Source: Chromera velia
Taxonomy: Eukaryota > Sar > Chromeraceae
DNA length: 15,643 nt
Direction of reading: 5' to 3'
Assembly: GCA_018398765.1 (NCBI GenBank)
Contig: JAHBMJ010002824.1
Location: forward strand, 1-15,643
Position numbers and translations under genes: made by a program
In this document: piece by piece, positions 1 to 8,432 of the stretch
Numbering within the stretch: position 1 is the first letter of the stretch
How the letters are laid out: every line of letters starts with the position of its first letter
Notes under the pieces: generated by a model
The model's input: the letters and a program-made list of their open reading frames with translations, nothing else
Told to the model about the DNA's origin: nothing
The model's database searches: none

Positions 1-113
1 GAGGGGGGGAGAGAGAGAGAGAGAGACGAGAGAGAGATGAGAGAGAGACGAGAGAGACGAGAGAGAGATAAGAGAGAGACGAGAGAGACAAGAGAGAGAC
101 AAGAAGATACAGG
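1..113. repeat. GA-rich microsatellite
   Basis: Almost pure purine tract made of GAGA runs broken by C, T or A at intervals, giving an irregular GAGAGAGAC / GAGAGAGAT unit. It starts at the window edge, so its true length is unknown. The open frame across it (37-234) is an R/E-rich translation of the repeat and is not taken as a gene. Confidence 0.9.
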
Positions 114-1283
114 AGTGTTCCAGCCGTCTCCGGGAGAAGGGCGAGACGTCTCTCAAAAAAACCTCAGACTGACTCTCTCGTACAGTCCCCCGATCACACG
201 ATTCGCAACTTCGTCCAGCTTTTCCAAGGCTTAGGTCTGGTCAGGAAGGAGAGGCGGGTCTTTCTTGAGAAGCCGTCCAAGTGAATTCGGGTCTGTAAGA
301 CTCAGTCCCAAGGAGAGGGGAACTTCATTCTGTAGCCATGTTGTGGGCATCATTGTGTCGTCCTAATCGAGTAAAAGGACGTTGTAGCGCTCAACAGAGG
401 ATCGATTGGGTGGGAAACCCTTTGCCTACTTGTTCAGATACGGTTTCTCTGTCGCACGAGGTTGTAGCTTTGCTCGTTTTACAACTGGTTCTCCTTGCTC
501 ATTCTTCTTTCCAAACTCCTCAGTCTGCTCTCTTCGGGTTTTTTGTGGTATTGGAACTGCGTTAGAGGAGAGGGATGTCACGAGATTAGATTCACTCACA
601 AAGACAAAGGATGAATCACTGTGTTCATCAGGAGTGACAGCCTCCTCATGTCTGATTGGTCGAAAGGTTTTAAACTGTATTTGTTAACACTTGTCTCATC
701 TGGTCTCAGTAACTGTTGCAGACTATCTCAAAAATTCACAAAATTCAAATGCTGACTTTGACGCATTTTGACATACTTTGACTTTTTTTTTTCCCCCCCG
801 AAGCGCGCTGTCAGGGAGACAAAGCGTAGCTTGTGGAGTGAAGCCATGCGTTCAAACGACGGAAATCTGACCAGAAATCTTACTATACTATAGTCGTATC
901 TGAGATGACTGCGTAGGCACCACCTATACAAAAATTTGCATTTTGGGACTAAATCATATCCAAATCTTACTAGCTTATAACCAAGTAGTGATTTGTGCGC
1001 ACATAGTTGCCATTCGGGCCCAACTGAAAGGTACACAAAAAAATTTCTCTATATATAAGCCGGCCCCCGCAATTACTCTAAAGCTTTTTGAACATCATTT
1101 TCCTTCGAAACTCAAGTTTACTTTACTTCACTTAAGTTGTACAACTCAATTTACATACTGCATGGCAATTGTTGAATAAATGGTTAGCAGGTTCCCCGTC
1201 TCTCTGAGTAATAATGTTGTATATAGTGTTGCAAAAGAGGAGCGTATATAAAAAGGCATCCCGACGCTTTAAAAGAGAAGAAC
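114..1283. other. Left flank with no recognisable gene
   Basis: I see no gene with recognisable domains. Short frames at 338-565, 406-687 and 728-1036 (minus) have no motif I know. The stretch becomes AT-rich after about 700, with repeated TTTGAC words at 755-782, a 12-bp palindrome AGTTGTACAACT at 1135-1146, and TATA-like words near 1050 and 1245. It is the DNA into which the Copia element inserted: its last bases AGAAC (1279-1283) resemble the TGAAC that follows the right LTR. Confidence 0.6.
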
Positions 1284-1543
1284 TAATCAGAACGGCGCAA
1301 TGTGCGCGCGAATATTTACAAGCGTGCAAAACGGCGCAATGCGCGCGCGAATACTTGCAAGCGTGCAGAAATAAAATGCATGCATGCAAAAGCATGTTTG
1401 AGACAATTCAAATTGACGTTCATGCATTCATAGTCAATGTAAGACACAAAAGCAGACAAAGACTACTCTGGACAACTGCCAGAGGTTTTGCGTAAGAAGT
1501 AGATCTTCATGTCGATCATGTTTAGAGCGCTAGCTCTTTCTGC
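1284..1543 (+). repeat. 5' LTR of the Copia element
   Basis: Direct repeat matching 6889-7149 at all but about 13 of 260 positions, with one base missing at the left end (TAATCAG here, TGAATCAG in the right copy). It holds two tandem 39-bp units, an AATAAA word at 1370-1375 and a conserved 3' part ending TCTTTCTGC. The canonical CA end is not evident. I set the right limit where the TGG of the primer site begins; one or two bases of uncertainty remain. Confidence 0.92.
1291..1368 (+). repeat. Two tandem 39-bp units within the 5' LTR
   Basis: Units 1291-1329 and 1330-1368 both begin AACGGCGCAATG and run through a GCGCG core, AATA(T/C)TT and AAGCGTGCA. They differ at a handful of bases. The same duplication is at 6897-6935 and 6936-6974 in the other LTR, so it predates insertion. 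Repeats at this place in an LTR often serve as enhancer-like elements; that role is inference. Confidence 0.9.
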
Positions 1544-1561
1544 TGGTGCTCTCTGTATGCG
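1544..1561 (+). promoter_or_regulatory. Candidate primer-binding site
   Basis: The sequence TGGTGCTCTCTGTATGC starts where the left LTR ends. A site pairing with the 3' end of a tRNA must begin TGG, complementary to CCA, as this does. It is not the TGGTATCAGAGC form, complementary to initiator-Met tRNA, familiar from plant Copia elements. The partner tRNA would have a 3' acceptor end like GAGAGCACCA. I cannot name it. Confidence 0.5.
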
Positions 1562-1689
1562 GGCAAAGACTTGTCCCGTGTTCTCTTGTCCAAAGACTTG
1601 ACCGATAGAGAGCTCAGTCTGCTTCCCTCTCTCTGTCGCTGCTAACCTTCGGCTTGTGAGTCTGGGTTTCTCTCTGTGCTGCCAGAGGG
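1546..1689 (+). other. Untranslated leader of the Copia element
   Basis: About 145 bp between the 5' LTR and the first Met of the gag-like frame. It is pyrimidine-rich near 1615-1680 and holds two copies of the word AAAGACTTG (1566 and 1592 areas). No open frame of note. Confidence 0.55.
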
Positions 1690-2766
1690 ATGACAGATGA
1701 AACAGGTTCCCGTCTTTACTTCCCGGTTCTGGGAGTAAAGGATAGTTTCGAAGGTTTTAAGCTGGACTGCACCGCCATCTGCAAGGGTGATCCCGCTTTC
1801 AAGAAGCTGAGCAAGGATGAGCAGGTGTCAAAAGTTGCGACAGCCCTTTTCCGATCAGCAAAGGGGCATCCAGACTGCAAAGAGCAGGTGATCTCCTTGT
1901 TCAAGAAGGTAGACGCTCCTAAGTTCTCCAATGGAAACACCTCCACCCCAGACACAAACTAGCACAAATTCTGTACGACCATGTAGGAGACTATCAGGAT
2001 CCCGCTAGAAAAGAAGGACAGAGAGAAGAAAGAGGCAGTGAAGGCAGAGTACACGGAGTTCTCGAAGTCGCTCGTGTTCGACCGTATTTCCAAGTGGACT
2101 GTGAAGTGGGGGTTGATAGAGCAAAGGGCAGCCAAAGTGGGAGTAACGATCATAGATGAGGACAAGGCTACGCACCTTCTGAAGTCCATCTCCCGGTACT
2201 CGCCGTCCCTTCACGCCATCTTGAAGGTGACGATGGATGCAGCCAACCAAGAGGATCCAAAAAAGATCCTTGACAAACTGAAAGGCCTTCAGGAAACGCG
2301 GGAGGGAGATTCGTGGTCTTTGGTCAGTGATGCTCTCGGTGGGGGAGGTGGCAGTGCCTTACCTACATAAACAGCAGCTAAGGGTCCAAAGGTAAAGGAA
2401 GAGTTTGCCGGTCTCGTTTCTGTCGTGCAGCAGACGGTGCAAGAGCAGCTCCGTCTGGCAGGTTTTGTTGGCCTTGGAAATGTTCCTGCCCGGTCTTCAA
2501 ATGGAAAAGGGGGAAAGGGGCAAAGCAGGGGAAGGAACTAAAGCGGCAGAGGGGGCTCTAGCGGCGTAGGGGGTGTACAAGGAGGTCCTCCCAATCACGG
2601 AGGAGGTTCCTGCGATGCTTATCCCCGATGTGCATGCCCTGGTGGTCACGATGCGGGCTTCCCATACCCTGCACTCGGACGCACCTGTGGCTACAAACCC
2701 TACGATAGAAAGGGGCACGATGCAGTCGCGTGCAGGATGAGAAAGAGGGATAAAAAAAACAAGTAG
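1690..2766 (+). pseudogene. Copia gag remnant (capsid and degenerate zinc knuckle)
   Basis: Frame 1 from the Met at 1690 runs through the whole region but is cut by TAG at 1960 and 1984, TAA at 2368 and 2539, and TAG at 2764. The first block (about 90 residues) and the second (2038-2367, about 110 residues, charged and helical, with a kinase-like spread of K/E/D but no such motif) occupy the place of the Copia gag capsid domain. After it comes a Gly/Ser/Arg-rich stretch and then a Cys-His cluster at about 2610-2740 ending CGYKPYDRKGHDAVAC. That keeps the GH-x4-C end of a CCHC knuckle, while the second Cys seems to have become Tyr. A basic tail RMRKRDKKNK follows. Gag packages the RNA. This copy could not make an intact one. 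Confidence 0.75.
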
Positions 2767-3261
2767 CCGGGGAAAAGCGGACCGAGAGGGCCCCAAGGGT
2801 ATGCAGGCCAGGTTGGAGGGGAACAGGCGTTATCCGAGCAAGGAATCCGTGTGTGTGACAGGATCACAGTCACGGACATGGCGTTTCTCTCCGTCGGTGC
2901 ATGCACGGAACAGACGAAACGTTCGTCTCCTCCGATCGATAAGTTTGTGGCCGACACAGGTGCTACAGACAACATAGGCTCCACCCGCGTGTTTGGACGA
3001 TACGTGATTGTGCATAAACCGTCCACCCGAGATTTCGGACAGGCTCACGGAGACGCCCCTGCTGTGCAAACCGAAATGGAGTGCATAGTTGCCCTCCCTG
3101 TGACACTTCTGGAGGGGGAGCTAGACAACTGGCAGCAACGCACAGACGAGCTACTCGTGATCCGCATATGGCTGTCTGAAGATGACTCCGTCCATTCCCT
3201 TCTATCCCCCGAAGTGATGAACAACGACAAAGCCGATGCAGTCAACTCCCACTGCGTGTGA
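2767..3261 (+). pseudogene. Copia aspartic protease remnant
   Basis: Still in frame 1, open from 2767 to the TGA at 3259. The motif KFVADTGATDNI at about 2941-2976 holds the D-T-G triad (Asp codon 2953-2955) of retropepsin-type proteases, which work as dimers to cut the polyprotein; the hydrophobic residue before Asp and the Ala after Gly fit the Copia form. Downstream, about 100 residues including a run of acidic and hydrophobic positions fill the usual protease length. The frame ends just where the integrase frame begins, so the two were presumably joined by a frameshift or separated by later loss or gain of a base. An internal Met at 2851 is probably not the real start. Confidence 0.75.
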
Positions 3262-4478
3262 GAAGGAAGAAAGTCAAAATTGACTACCCCAGGGGGGATG
3301 ACAGATTCGCTGTTCCCATGGTGCAGTTACAGCCCGAACGATTTCAGCATTTGGAGTTGGGAGGGGCACATGGACTGGCAGCAGCCATGTCCGCAAGCAG
3401 ACACAGCCAGCGATTGAAGGAAGCCGACGATGAGACGTGCATGACTTGGCACAGAAGACTTATGCACCAAGGTAAGGAGAGGTTAGAAGAGACCCTAAAA
3501 GAAGAAGGTCTTCGCATGAGTTATGCAGCGTGGCAAAAAGTCTATGCTGACTGTCGTGTCTGTGAAAGGAGAAATGCAATCTTTCCGTCTCTCCATGCAG
3601 TTCCTGACCGCCGATCGCGAGTCACTCGGTTCGGACAGGTTGTCTACTGGGACCACTGGTTCATTAATGACAGTGGTGGCGTGGGAGGGAGGGGTGAGTA
3701 CGCAGTCTCCTTCATGCTCGACTACTACACCGGCAAATGGGACATGATGGCAGGTGCCAACCGCAAGGTGGAAGGCGACCTGGGCGCACACCTGCTCAGA
3801 TGGAAGGCACGCTACGGCAGCTTTCCCGAGTCCATTGAGGCAGACAAGGCGCAGGAGCTGTGGGCAGCGGGGAGGAAATGGCATATCGCCATGGTACCAG
3901 CGCCACCGTATTGTTATGGTCCACACGGGACGATTGACACCGCCACCCGCACAGCTCGAGTTCTAGTGCAGACTGCACTGGAAGAGCTGAACCTGCCGAA
4001 GGTCTTGTACAAGCACGTGCTCGACGGCATTTGTGAGACCTGGAATAAGACCTACAACAAACAGATTGGCATGACTCCTGCAGAGAAACATTTGGGCTTC
4101 CCACCCGTGCGGACGTTCATATTTGGAGATCAGGTTGTGGTGAAAATGAATGAGAAGAGCCTGGAGCTGGCAGGGGTGGAGGTCACATATCTCCACAAAA
4201 AAAATTCTCATCTTGCCACTGTTCTCCGCAGAGCACCCGTCTTGGGTAAGGGCACAGAGACCCACACTGTGCTTGAAGTCCACCCAGTATGGCTGAAGCC
4301 GGTCAGGCGAGGCCTGAACAAGTCATGGCTGGGGCGCCGACAAAAGTGGGAGGTTCTAGAGGCTCGTCACTGGTCGGACATCCAAGCACAGAAGCAGCAG
4401 CAGACACCACCCATGCCCTATGGTCCGTCCCTATACCCTGTGTCTGTGTTTCCGATTCCTTCTCAGTCCAGACCGTAA
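3240..4478 (+). pseudogene. Copia integrase
   Basis: Frame 3, the longest unbroken piece of the element (406 residues from the Met at 3258; the frame is also open a little upstream). The zinc-binding part is intact: His codons 3450 and 3465 and Cys codons 3552 and 3561 give H-x4-H-x28-C-x2-C, as in GAG-pre-integrase/integrase N-termini. The catalytic core follows with Asp in VYWDHWF (3651-3653) and Asp in IEADKAQEL (3843-3845). The third acidic position, in HGTIDTATR (3936-3938), is Asp where Copia integrases have Glu, and the second-to-third spacing is 30 residues instead of 35. The C-terminal part ends in a VHPVWLKP segment and a Gln/Pro-rich tail. Integrase inserts the cDNA. Whether this residue change is decay or a lineage trait is open. 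Confidence 0.88.
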
Positions 4479-5177
4479 GAGGTCGGGGGTGCCGCCGCGC
4501 ATGGCCCGGGTGTTACGGGGTTGGAAGTCTGAGGAAAGGTTGAGGGAGACGGCAATGGAGAAGGGGTGGAGGCGCGAAAGTACAGCGGTATCTGGGCTCA
4601 AACAGGCAGAGGGGGGGCATTGCAACCTTTCATTATCCGACAAGAAAACACCAGAAGCGTGCAGGTCAATGAATTTGACCAGACGCCAGCTGGAGAAGCT
4701 AGAGTCGGGGGTATGCGTCACAACAACATCAACCACCGACTCGTTGTCTCCCGCTTTCAGTGGTCCGAGGGACAGCCCTTTCCATCTGCTCCGGAGACGG
4801 CCAACGCAGCCGTGTCTCCCGTTGCCTCTCCCGAGGCCGTGCCTATGGTCGTCCCTCCATCCACCTTTGCAGACGTGGCTGCTCAGCCGTCGGGGGTGAA
4901 TCAAGAAGAAGAGGAGTGGGGGAGAGTGAAGGAGGAACTGTTTGGAGACAGAGCTTTAGAGATGAAAGCAGAGGAAGGGCAGGTTCAAGAGGAAGGTGGT
5001 GCTATGCTGATTGCAAAGCAGAGGCAGCCTACCTTGCCTCAAACGCAATCCAATCGTCCGTCTCCTCCCACAAAGATCCTATACAGCCGCTGCATGCTGC
5101 AGTGGGACTTTGACGTCCGTAGATACTCAGAGGAATTTGGGGGAGACGCTCCGTTTCTCACTCTGGCTAGCTTCTGA
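4479..5177 (+). pseudogene. Linker between integrase and reverse transcriptase
   Basis: Same frame as integrase and reverse transcriptase, interrupted by TAA at 4476, TGA at 4530 and TGA at 5175. The open part (from about 4533) codes for a low-complexity segment: Pro/Ala/Val-rich around 4790-4890, then Glu-rich (EEEEWGRVKEE) at about 4900-4990. Copia polyproteins usually have such a poorly conserved spacer here. From about 5075 the residues LQWDFDVRRYSEEFGGDAP look like the approach to the reverse transcriptase domain. Confidence 0.65.
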
Positions 5178-6124
5178 AAGGGAGTAACCATGCTTCCTGC
5201 CAGCAGAGAGGAGATCGCGAGAGGGGAATTTTGGGAGGCTGACGTCAAAGAGTGGGTAGCCATCCTTCACACGAAGACGATCGGAAAGCGCCGCTCACAC
5301 CTTGAGCTCGCTGCCGTGCTCAACATAGGTTTTGCCAGAAACCACAAAGAAGATTTGAGCAAGGGACCCGCCGGCGGGGGGAGAAAGAAGAAGACGCGTA
5401 TTTATGTCGTAGGGTACAATGACCTGAGGAAGGTGGACACATTCAGTGGCACTCCCAACCGCGACTGCTTTCTTTTCACCCTCCTGTATGTTGCCACTCG
5501 GGGGTTTGAGGTGGAGTTGGTGGATATCAAGAATGCATTCCTCCAGTCCCCAGATGACCACATAGAGCGCGTGGGGGTGCGCATCCCGAAGAGCATTCCC
5601 ACCATGCCTGCACAGAAGCCTTCTTTTCTCACTGAGTACAGCGATGCCGAGTGGGGAGAGATAAGGAAAGAGGTAGAGAGAGTGGTCCCAGGTTAGATCT
5701 ACGAACTCAGCAATGCCCTCTACGGCACCCCTGCAGCACCTGCACTGTGGGGGAAGGAATTGAGGAGGGGGTAGAAGGAGCTGGGGTTTGTTCCTATTGA
5801 GCAGTCAATCGCAGTCAGAAGGGAGGTGGAAGACGAACCCGCACAGAACGTGCAAGCCACGCATGTGGACGACATTTTCGGGGTAGGGGAGAGAACGGAG
5901 GAGGCGTTCGATGTGTTGGGGGAGAGATTCAAGATCGGTTCCCGAACAAAAGTGAATGTGAGGTCTAAGGCAAAGTACATTGGGATGGACATGTACCGTC
6001 CCGATGCACACACCTTCGAACTCACGTCTAAGAGTTACCTCGAAGGCATTGACGTCGATGCAATCCCGGGGAAACTGAAGAAATCCCTGTCCGAAAAAGA
6101 CGTTGCTCCAGCCGAGGAGCAAGA
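5178..6124 (+). pseudogene. Copia reverse transcriptase remnant
   Basis: Frame 3 continues with stops at 5694 (TAG) and 5772 (TAG). Recognisable landmarks follow in order: the N-terminal W-x-EAD-like start at about 5232, a basic stretch before VVGYNDLRKVDTFSGTP (Copia RTs have a similar 'V-A-x-G' segment), motif A as VELVDIKNAFLQSP with catalytic Asp codon 5523-5525, then IYELSNALYGTPAAPALW after the first stop, matching the LYGLKQAPRAW signature, and the polymerase motif as THVDDIFGVG (Asp codons 5868 and 5871), where most Copia elements have YVDD. The RT copies genomic RNA into cDNA. Both catalytic motifs survive, but the stops make this copy non-functional. Confidence 0.87.
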
Positions 6125-6806
6125 TGTGGACATGTCCCTACAGGGGGTCTATCAGGAGGCAAATGGTGTATTGGGGTGGGCTCTTCGTCTCAACTGGCGG
6201 AGAGCACTCTGGTTTTCCCTCCTCAGCAAAGCAACCACCAAACCTACCGCCCGCTATCTCTTAGCAGTCGAGACAGCCATACACGGGTTGAAAACCCACA
6301 GAGAGCCCCTTGTCCTTCATGGCTTGAAGGGAAGAGAACTCCATCTCGCCGGCTGTTCCAATGCCATGTGGAACCGCCCGAAGTACGAAGGCAGGCAGGG
6401 GGACATGATGATGCTCAATGATGAGTCGTGGGACCTAGAACGAGATGGGCCCAAGAATGTTATCTCGTGCGACCTCTCCAAGGATAAAAGCAAGCATAGC
6501 TCGTCATCAATTGGTGAGTTGATTGCCGTCTGTCGTCTGATCAAACGCATTCCAAGGTGTGCACGATTCATTCGAAAGTTGTGGGGGAGAGATCCGATCA
6601 TTTCGATCTTTGTCGACAACGGGGCACTACATGATTGGGTCAGATCAGGGATTTTGGACACAGACACCGAGTATCAGGGGATGCTCGATTATGTCCTTCA
6701 GCAGATCCAGAAGTGGGGGGTGCGTATGCAGTGGATCACAAGACGTGCACAGCCGGCAAATTGTCTGTGCAAACCCATCTGGTTCACGGAATCAATCTAC
6801 AAATAA
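6125..6806 (+). pseudogene. Copia RNase H domain
   Basis: Open frame 3 to TAA at 6804-6806. The layout matches Copia RNase H: an LNWRRALWF...KPTARYLLAVETAIHGLK lead-in, LAGCSNAMW where the family has SDADW, SSSIGELIAV holding the conserved Glu (codon 6516-6518), IFVDNGAL holding the Asp-Asn (6615-6620), and a C-terminal ANCLCKPI equal to the AD-x-LTK ending. The first catalytic Asp is Asn here (AAT, 6360-6362). RNase H removes the RNA strand during cDNA synthesis. The protein ends about 80 bp before the right LTR, as expected. Confidence 0.85.
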
Positions 6807-6882
6807 AACAACTTGCAGTTTCGCTCGATTCATGCAGTATCGAGCCTGTGATCTATCAAAAGATTCACTTGCTCACCTGCTC

Positions 6883-6890
6883 GGGGGGTG
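6883..6890 (+). promoter_or_regulatory. Possible polypurine tract end
   Basis: GGGGGG directly before the TG that starts the 3' LTR. Plus-strand cDNA synthesis starts from such a purine run, but this one is short and preceded by pyrimidines, so it is only a candidate. Confidence 0.4.
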
Positions 6891-7149
6891 AATCAGAACG
6901 GCGCAATGCGTGCGCGAATATTTGCAAGCGTGCAGAACGGCGCAATGCGCGCGCGAATACTTGCAAGCGTGTAGAAATAAAATACATGCATGCAAAAGCA
7001 TGTTTGAGGCAATTCAAATTGATGTTCATGCATTCGTAGTCAATGCAAGACACAAAAGCAGACAAAGACTACTCTGGGCAACTGCCAGAGGTTTCGCGTA
7101 AGAAGTAGATCTTCATGTCGATCATGTCTAGAGCGCTAGCTCTTTCTGC
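6889..7149 (+). repeat. 3' LTR of the Copia element
   Basis: Second copy of the LTR, starting TGAATCAG straight after the G-run of the presumed polypurine tract and ending TCTTTCTGC before TGAAC. It carries the same two 39-bp tandem units and an AATAAA word at 6976-6981, which could act as the polyadenylation signal of the element's transcript. This copy keeps the TG start that the 5' copy has lost. Confidence 0.92.
6897..6974 (+). repeat. Two tandem 39-bp units within the 3' LTR
   Basis: Units 6897-6935 and 6936-6974 repeat the AACGGCGCAATG...AAGCGTG motif seen in the 5' LTR, in the same order and spacing. The AATAAA word follows directly. Confidence 0.9.
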
Positions 7150-7619
7150 TGAACTTTTGTATGTGTTCCTCTTTCGACGCCGGACTCGACAATGGGAGTA
7201 CCCACCACATTGAACAACGTCGGCACACAACGCGCATCCACTCTCGTGTATATAATAGTCCTGGGCCCGGCCTTTGCCGCACTAACGCCATCGGCCGGGA
7301 ATGTCAAATCTGTCCTGCGCAGGCCGCCGCAGGGAAAAAATAGCTAGAAATAGTTAGAAAAATAGCTATGTATAGCTGCGACGGTTAGATGCGCCACATG
7401 CTTTTAAAAATGCAAAAATAAGAAAAGCTATGTTGAACAGTTGAAGGTAAGTTAAAGTAAGTCTAAGTAAGTCAAACGTAATAGAAAAAATCAAGATAAT
7501 GTGTTCTAGAGTTCTAGTATTATAAGTTCCGTCGAACGAACCGAAACGCATCTTCCAACCGCTTTAGACTACTTTAGACGGTAACAAGTTTGTATAATCA
7601 AAAAATATATTTATTTATA
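7150..7619. other. Spacer between the Copia element and the foldback element
   Basis: No gene recognised. 7150-7340 has ordinary composition with a TGGGCCCGGCC word near 7262 and a small open frame (7161-7343) without motifs. From about 7340 the base composition turns AT-rich, with repeats of ATAGCTA(G/T) near 7341-7377 and of AAGTAAGT(C/T) words near 7447-7475. The last two bases, TA, flank the next element. Confidence 0.55.
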
Positions 7620-8089
7620 CCCTAAAAGTAGCTAGGATTTTGCCGGATTTTACGGGATTTTGGCCAGGATTTAAGCGGATTTTGATGGATTTTGCCCAGG
7701 ATTCTGCTGGACTATTTCTCCAGGATTTTAGAATCTAAAATCCTGGCTCTAGGAATTATAAAAACTAAAATCCTGGATCCTAGGATTTTTGAAATGAATG
7801 CCAGGATTTTACGGGATTTTACGGGATTATATCTTTTTTGTACAATCCCGTAAAATCCCATATAATCCCGTAAAATCCCGTAAAATCCTAGGAAGAGGCT
7901 AGGATTTTAGCTTTCTTCCAGGATTTTAGATTCTAAAATCCTAGGTGTAGGGATTATATTTTTAACGTTAAGAGTCTGGCAGAATCTTGGGCAAAATCCG
8001 TCAAAATCCGCTAAAATCCTGACCAAAATCCCGTAAAATCCACTAAAATCCTAGGCTAAAATTCCGTAAAATCCTGGCTACCTGCAGGG
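7620..8089. mobile_element. 470-bp foldback element built from GGATTTTACG repeats
   Basis: The left arm runs CCCTAAAAGTAGCTAGGATTTT and then repeats GGATTTT with short spacers. Read on the other strand, the right arm starts CCCTGCAGGTAGCCAGGATTTT and follows the same order of words, including CAGGATTT-AGCGGATTTTGA-GGATTTTGCCCA-GATTCTGC. The match extends for about 90 bp of left arm, with one extra word in the right. The middle contains GGGATTTTACGGGATTTTAC facing its complement across a short AT-rich loop near 7830-7845, so nearly the whole element could fold on itself. TA lies on each side (7618-7619, 8090-8091), which fits a Tc1/mariner-type non-autonomous element. It has no open frame. The class is inferred from TA and symmetry alone. 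Confidence 0.8.
7730..7746. repeat. Perfect 27-bp palindrome inside the foldback element (starts at 7720-7730)
   Basis: The run CCAGGATTTTAGA, one A, then TCTAAAATCCTGG forms a hairpin with 13-bp arms ending at 7746. A nearly identical palindrome with T at its centre is at about 7918-7945. The two are mirror copies in the two arms of the element. Confidence 0.8.
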
Positions 8090-8158
8090 TAATTAATTAC
8101 TTTTAAATTCCGATAATCGCAATATAATCACTAAATATATTGGATACATAGCTAAAAA

Positions 8159-8212
8159 TAGGGATAGCTATCGTATCGTATCGGTATCGAATCGGTATCG
8201 TATCGGAATTTA
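8159..8212 (+). repeat. Left terminal and subterminal repeats of the hAT-like element
   Basis: TAGGGATAGCTATC followed by GTATC(G) words: GTATCGTATCGGTATCGAATC and then GGTATCGTATCGG. The self-complementary GATAGCTATC lies inside the terminus. Confidence 0.8.
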
Positions 8213-8403
8213 AGGTTCCGAAAAAAGGGGGTATTGTCGATAATTTCGATACTGACATAAAATTTTTGGTGTACGAGGCTAAAACCTAGTGCAAACGATA
8301 TCATTCGATCGTAAAACTGTAAACTTTTTGTAAAAATCTCATGTTTTTAAAGAGTCAACTTTACTTAGAAAATGGGCTCCGAAACGTTCAGAAGGCCAAA
8401 CTA

Positions 8404-8432
8404 TAAGGGGGGCTTCGCCCCCCTAACCCCCC
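8404..8432. repeat. GGGGGGC-TTCG-CCCCCC hairpin with a second C run
   Basis: Six G, C, TTCG, then six C and, after TAA, a run of seven C. The first part forms a stable tetraloop hairpin. It lies in AT-rich DNA between two copies of AAAGAGTCAAC (8349-8359 and 8439-8449). Function unknown; a bacterial-type terminator role makes no sense here. Confidence 0.75.

Larger units (their letters stand above)
1284..7149 (+). mobile_element. Degenerate Ty1/Copia LTR retrotransposon, complete with both LTRs
   Basis: Two near-identical direct repeats of about 260 bp bound an internal region that reads, in order, gag, aspartic protease, integrase, reverse transcriptase and RNase H. Integrase ahead of reverse transcriptase is the diagnostic Copia order. 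The flanking pentamers AGAAC (1279-1283) and TGAAC (7150-7154) match at four of five bases, as expected of an aged 5-bp target duplication. A TGG-initial primer-site candidate follows the left LTR, and a G-run (6883-6888) that could end the polypurine tract precedes the right one. Gag and protease lie in frame 1 and the rest of pol in frame 3. In-frame stops occur at 1960, 1984, 2368, 2539, 2764, 4476, 4530, 5175, 5694 and 5772, and some may be natural boundaries. The copy cannot make a full polyprotein, but its structure is intact enough to place it firmly in Copia. Confidence 0.95.

Noticed and set aside
37-234. 65-residue Arg/Glu-rich frame
   Set aside because: Translation of the GA microsatellite.
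728-1036. 102-residue minus-strand frame
   Set aside because: No recognisable motif, many rare-looking residues, and a poly-Lys stretch made by a T-run.
1135-1146. 12-bp palindrome AGTTGTACAACT
   Set aside because: Single short palindrome without a partner or context; may be chance.
4431-4904. 157-residue minus-strand frame
   Set aside because: Lies opposite the linker of the Copia element; no domain, and the plus strand explains the region.
7620-8089. Possible CRISPR array
   Set aside because: The repeats are short, variable in spacing and arranged as two opposed arms, with no spacers of constant length, and the DNA is eukaryotic.
8404-8432. Rho-independent terminator
   Set aside because: The hairpin lacks a following T run and lies in eukaryotic non-coding DNA.
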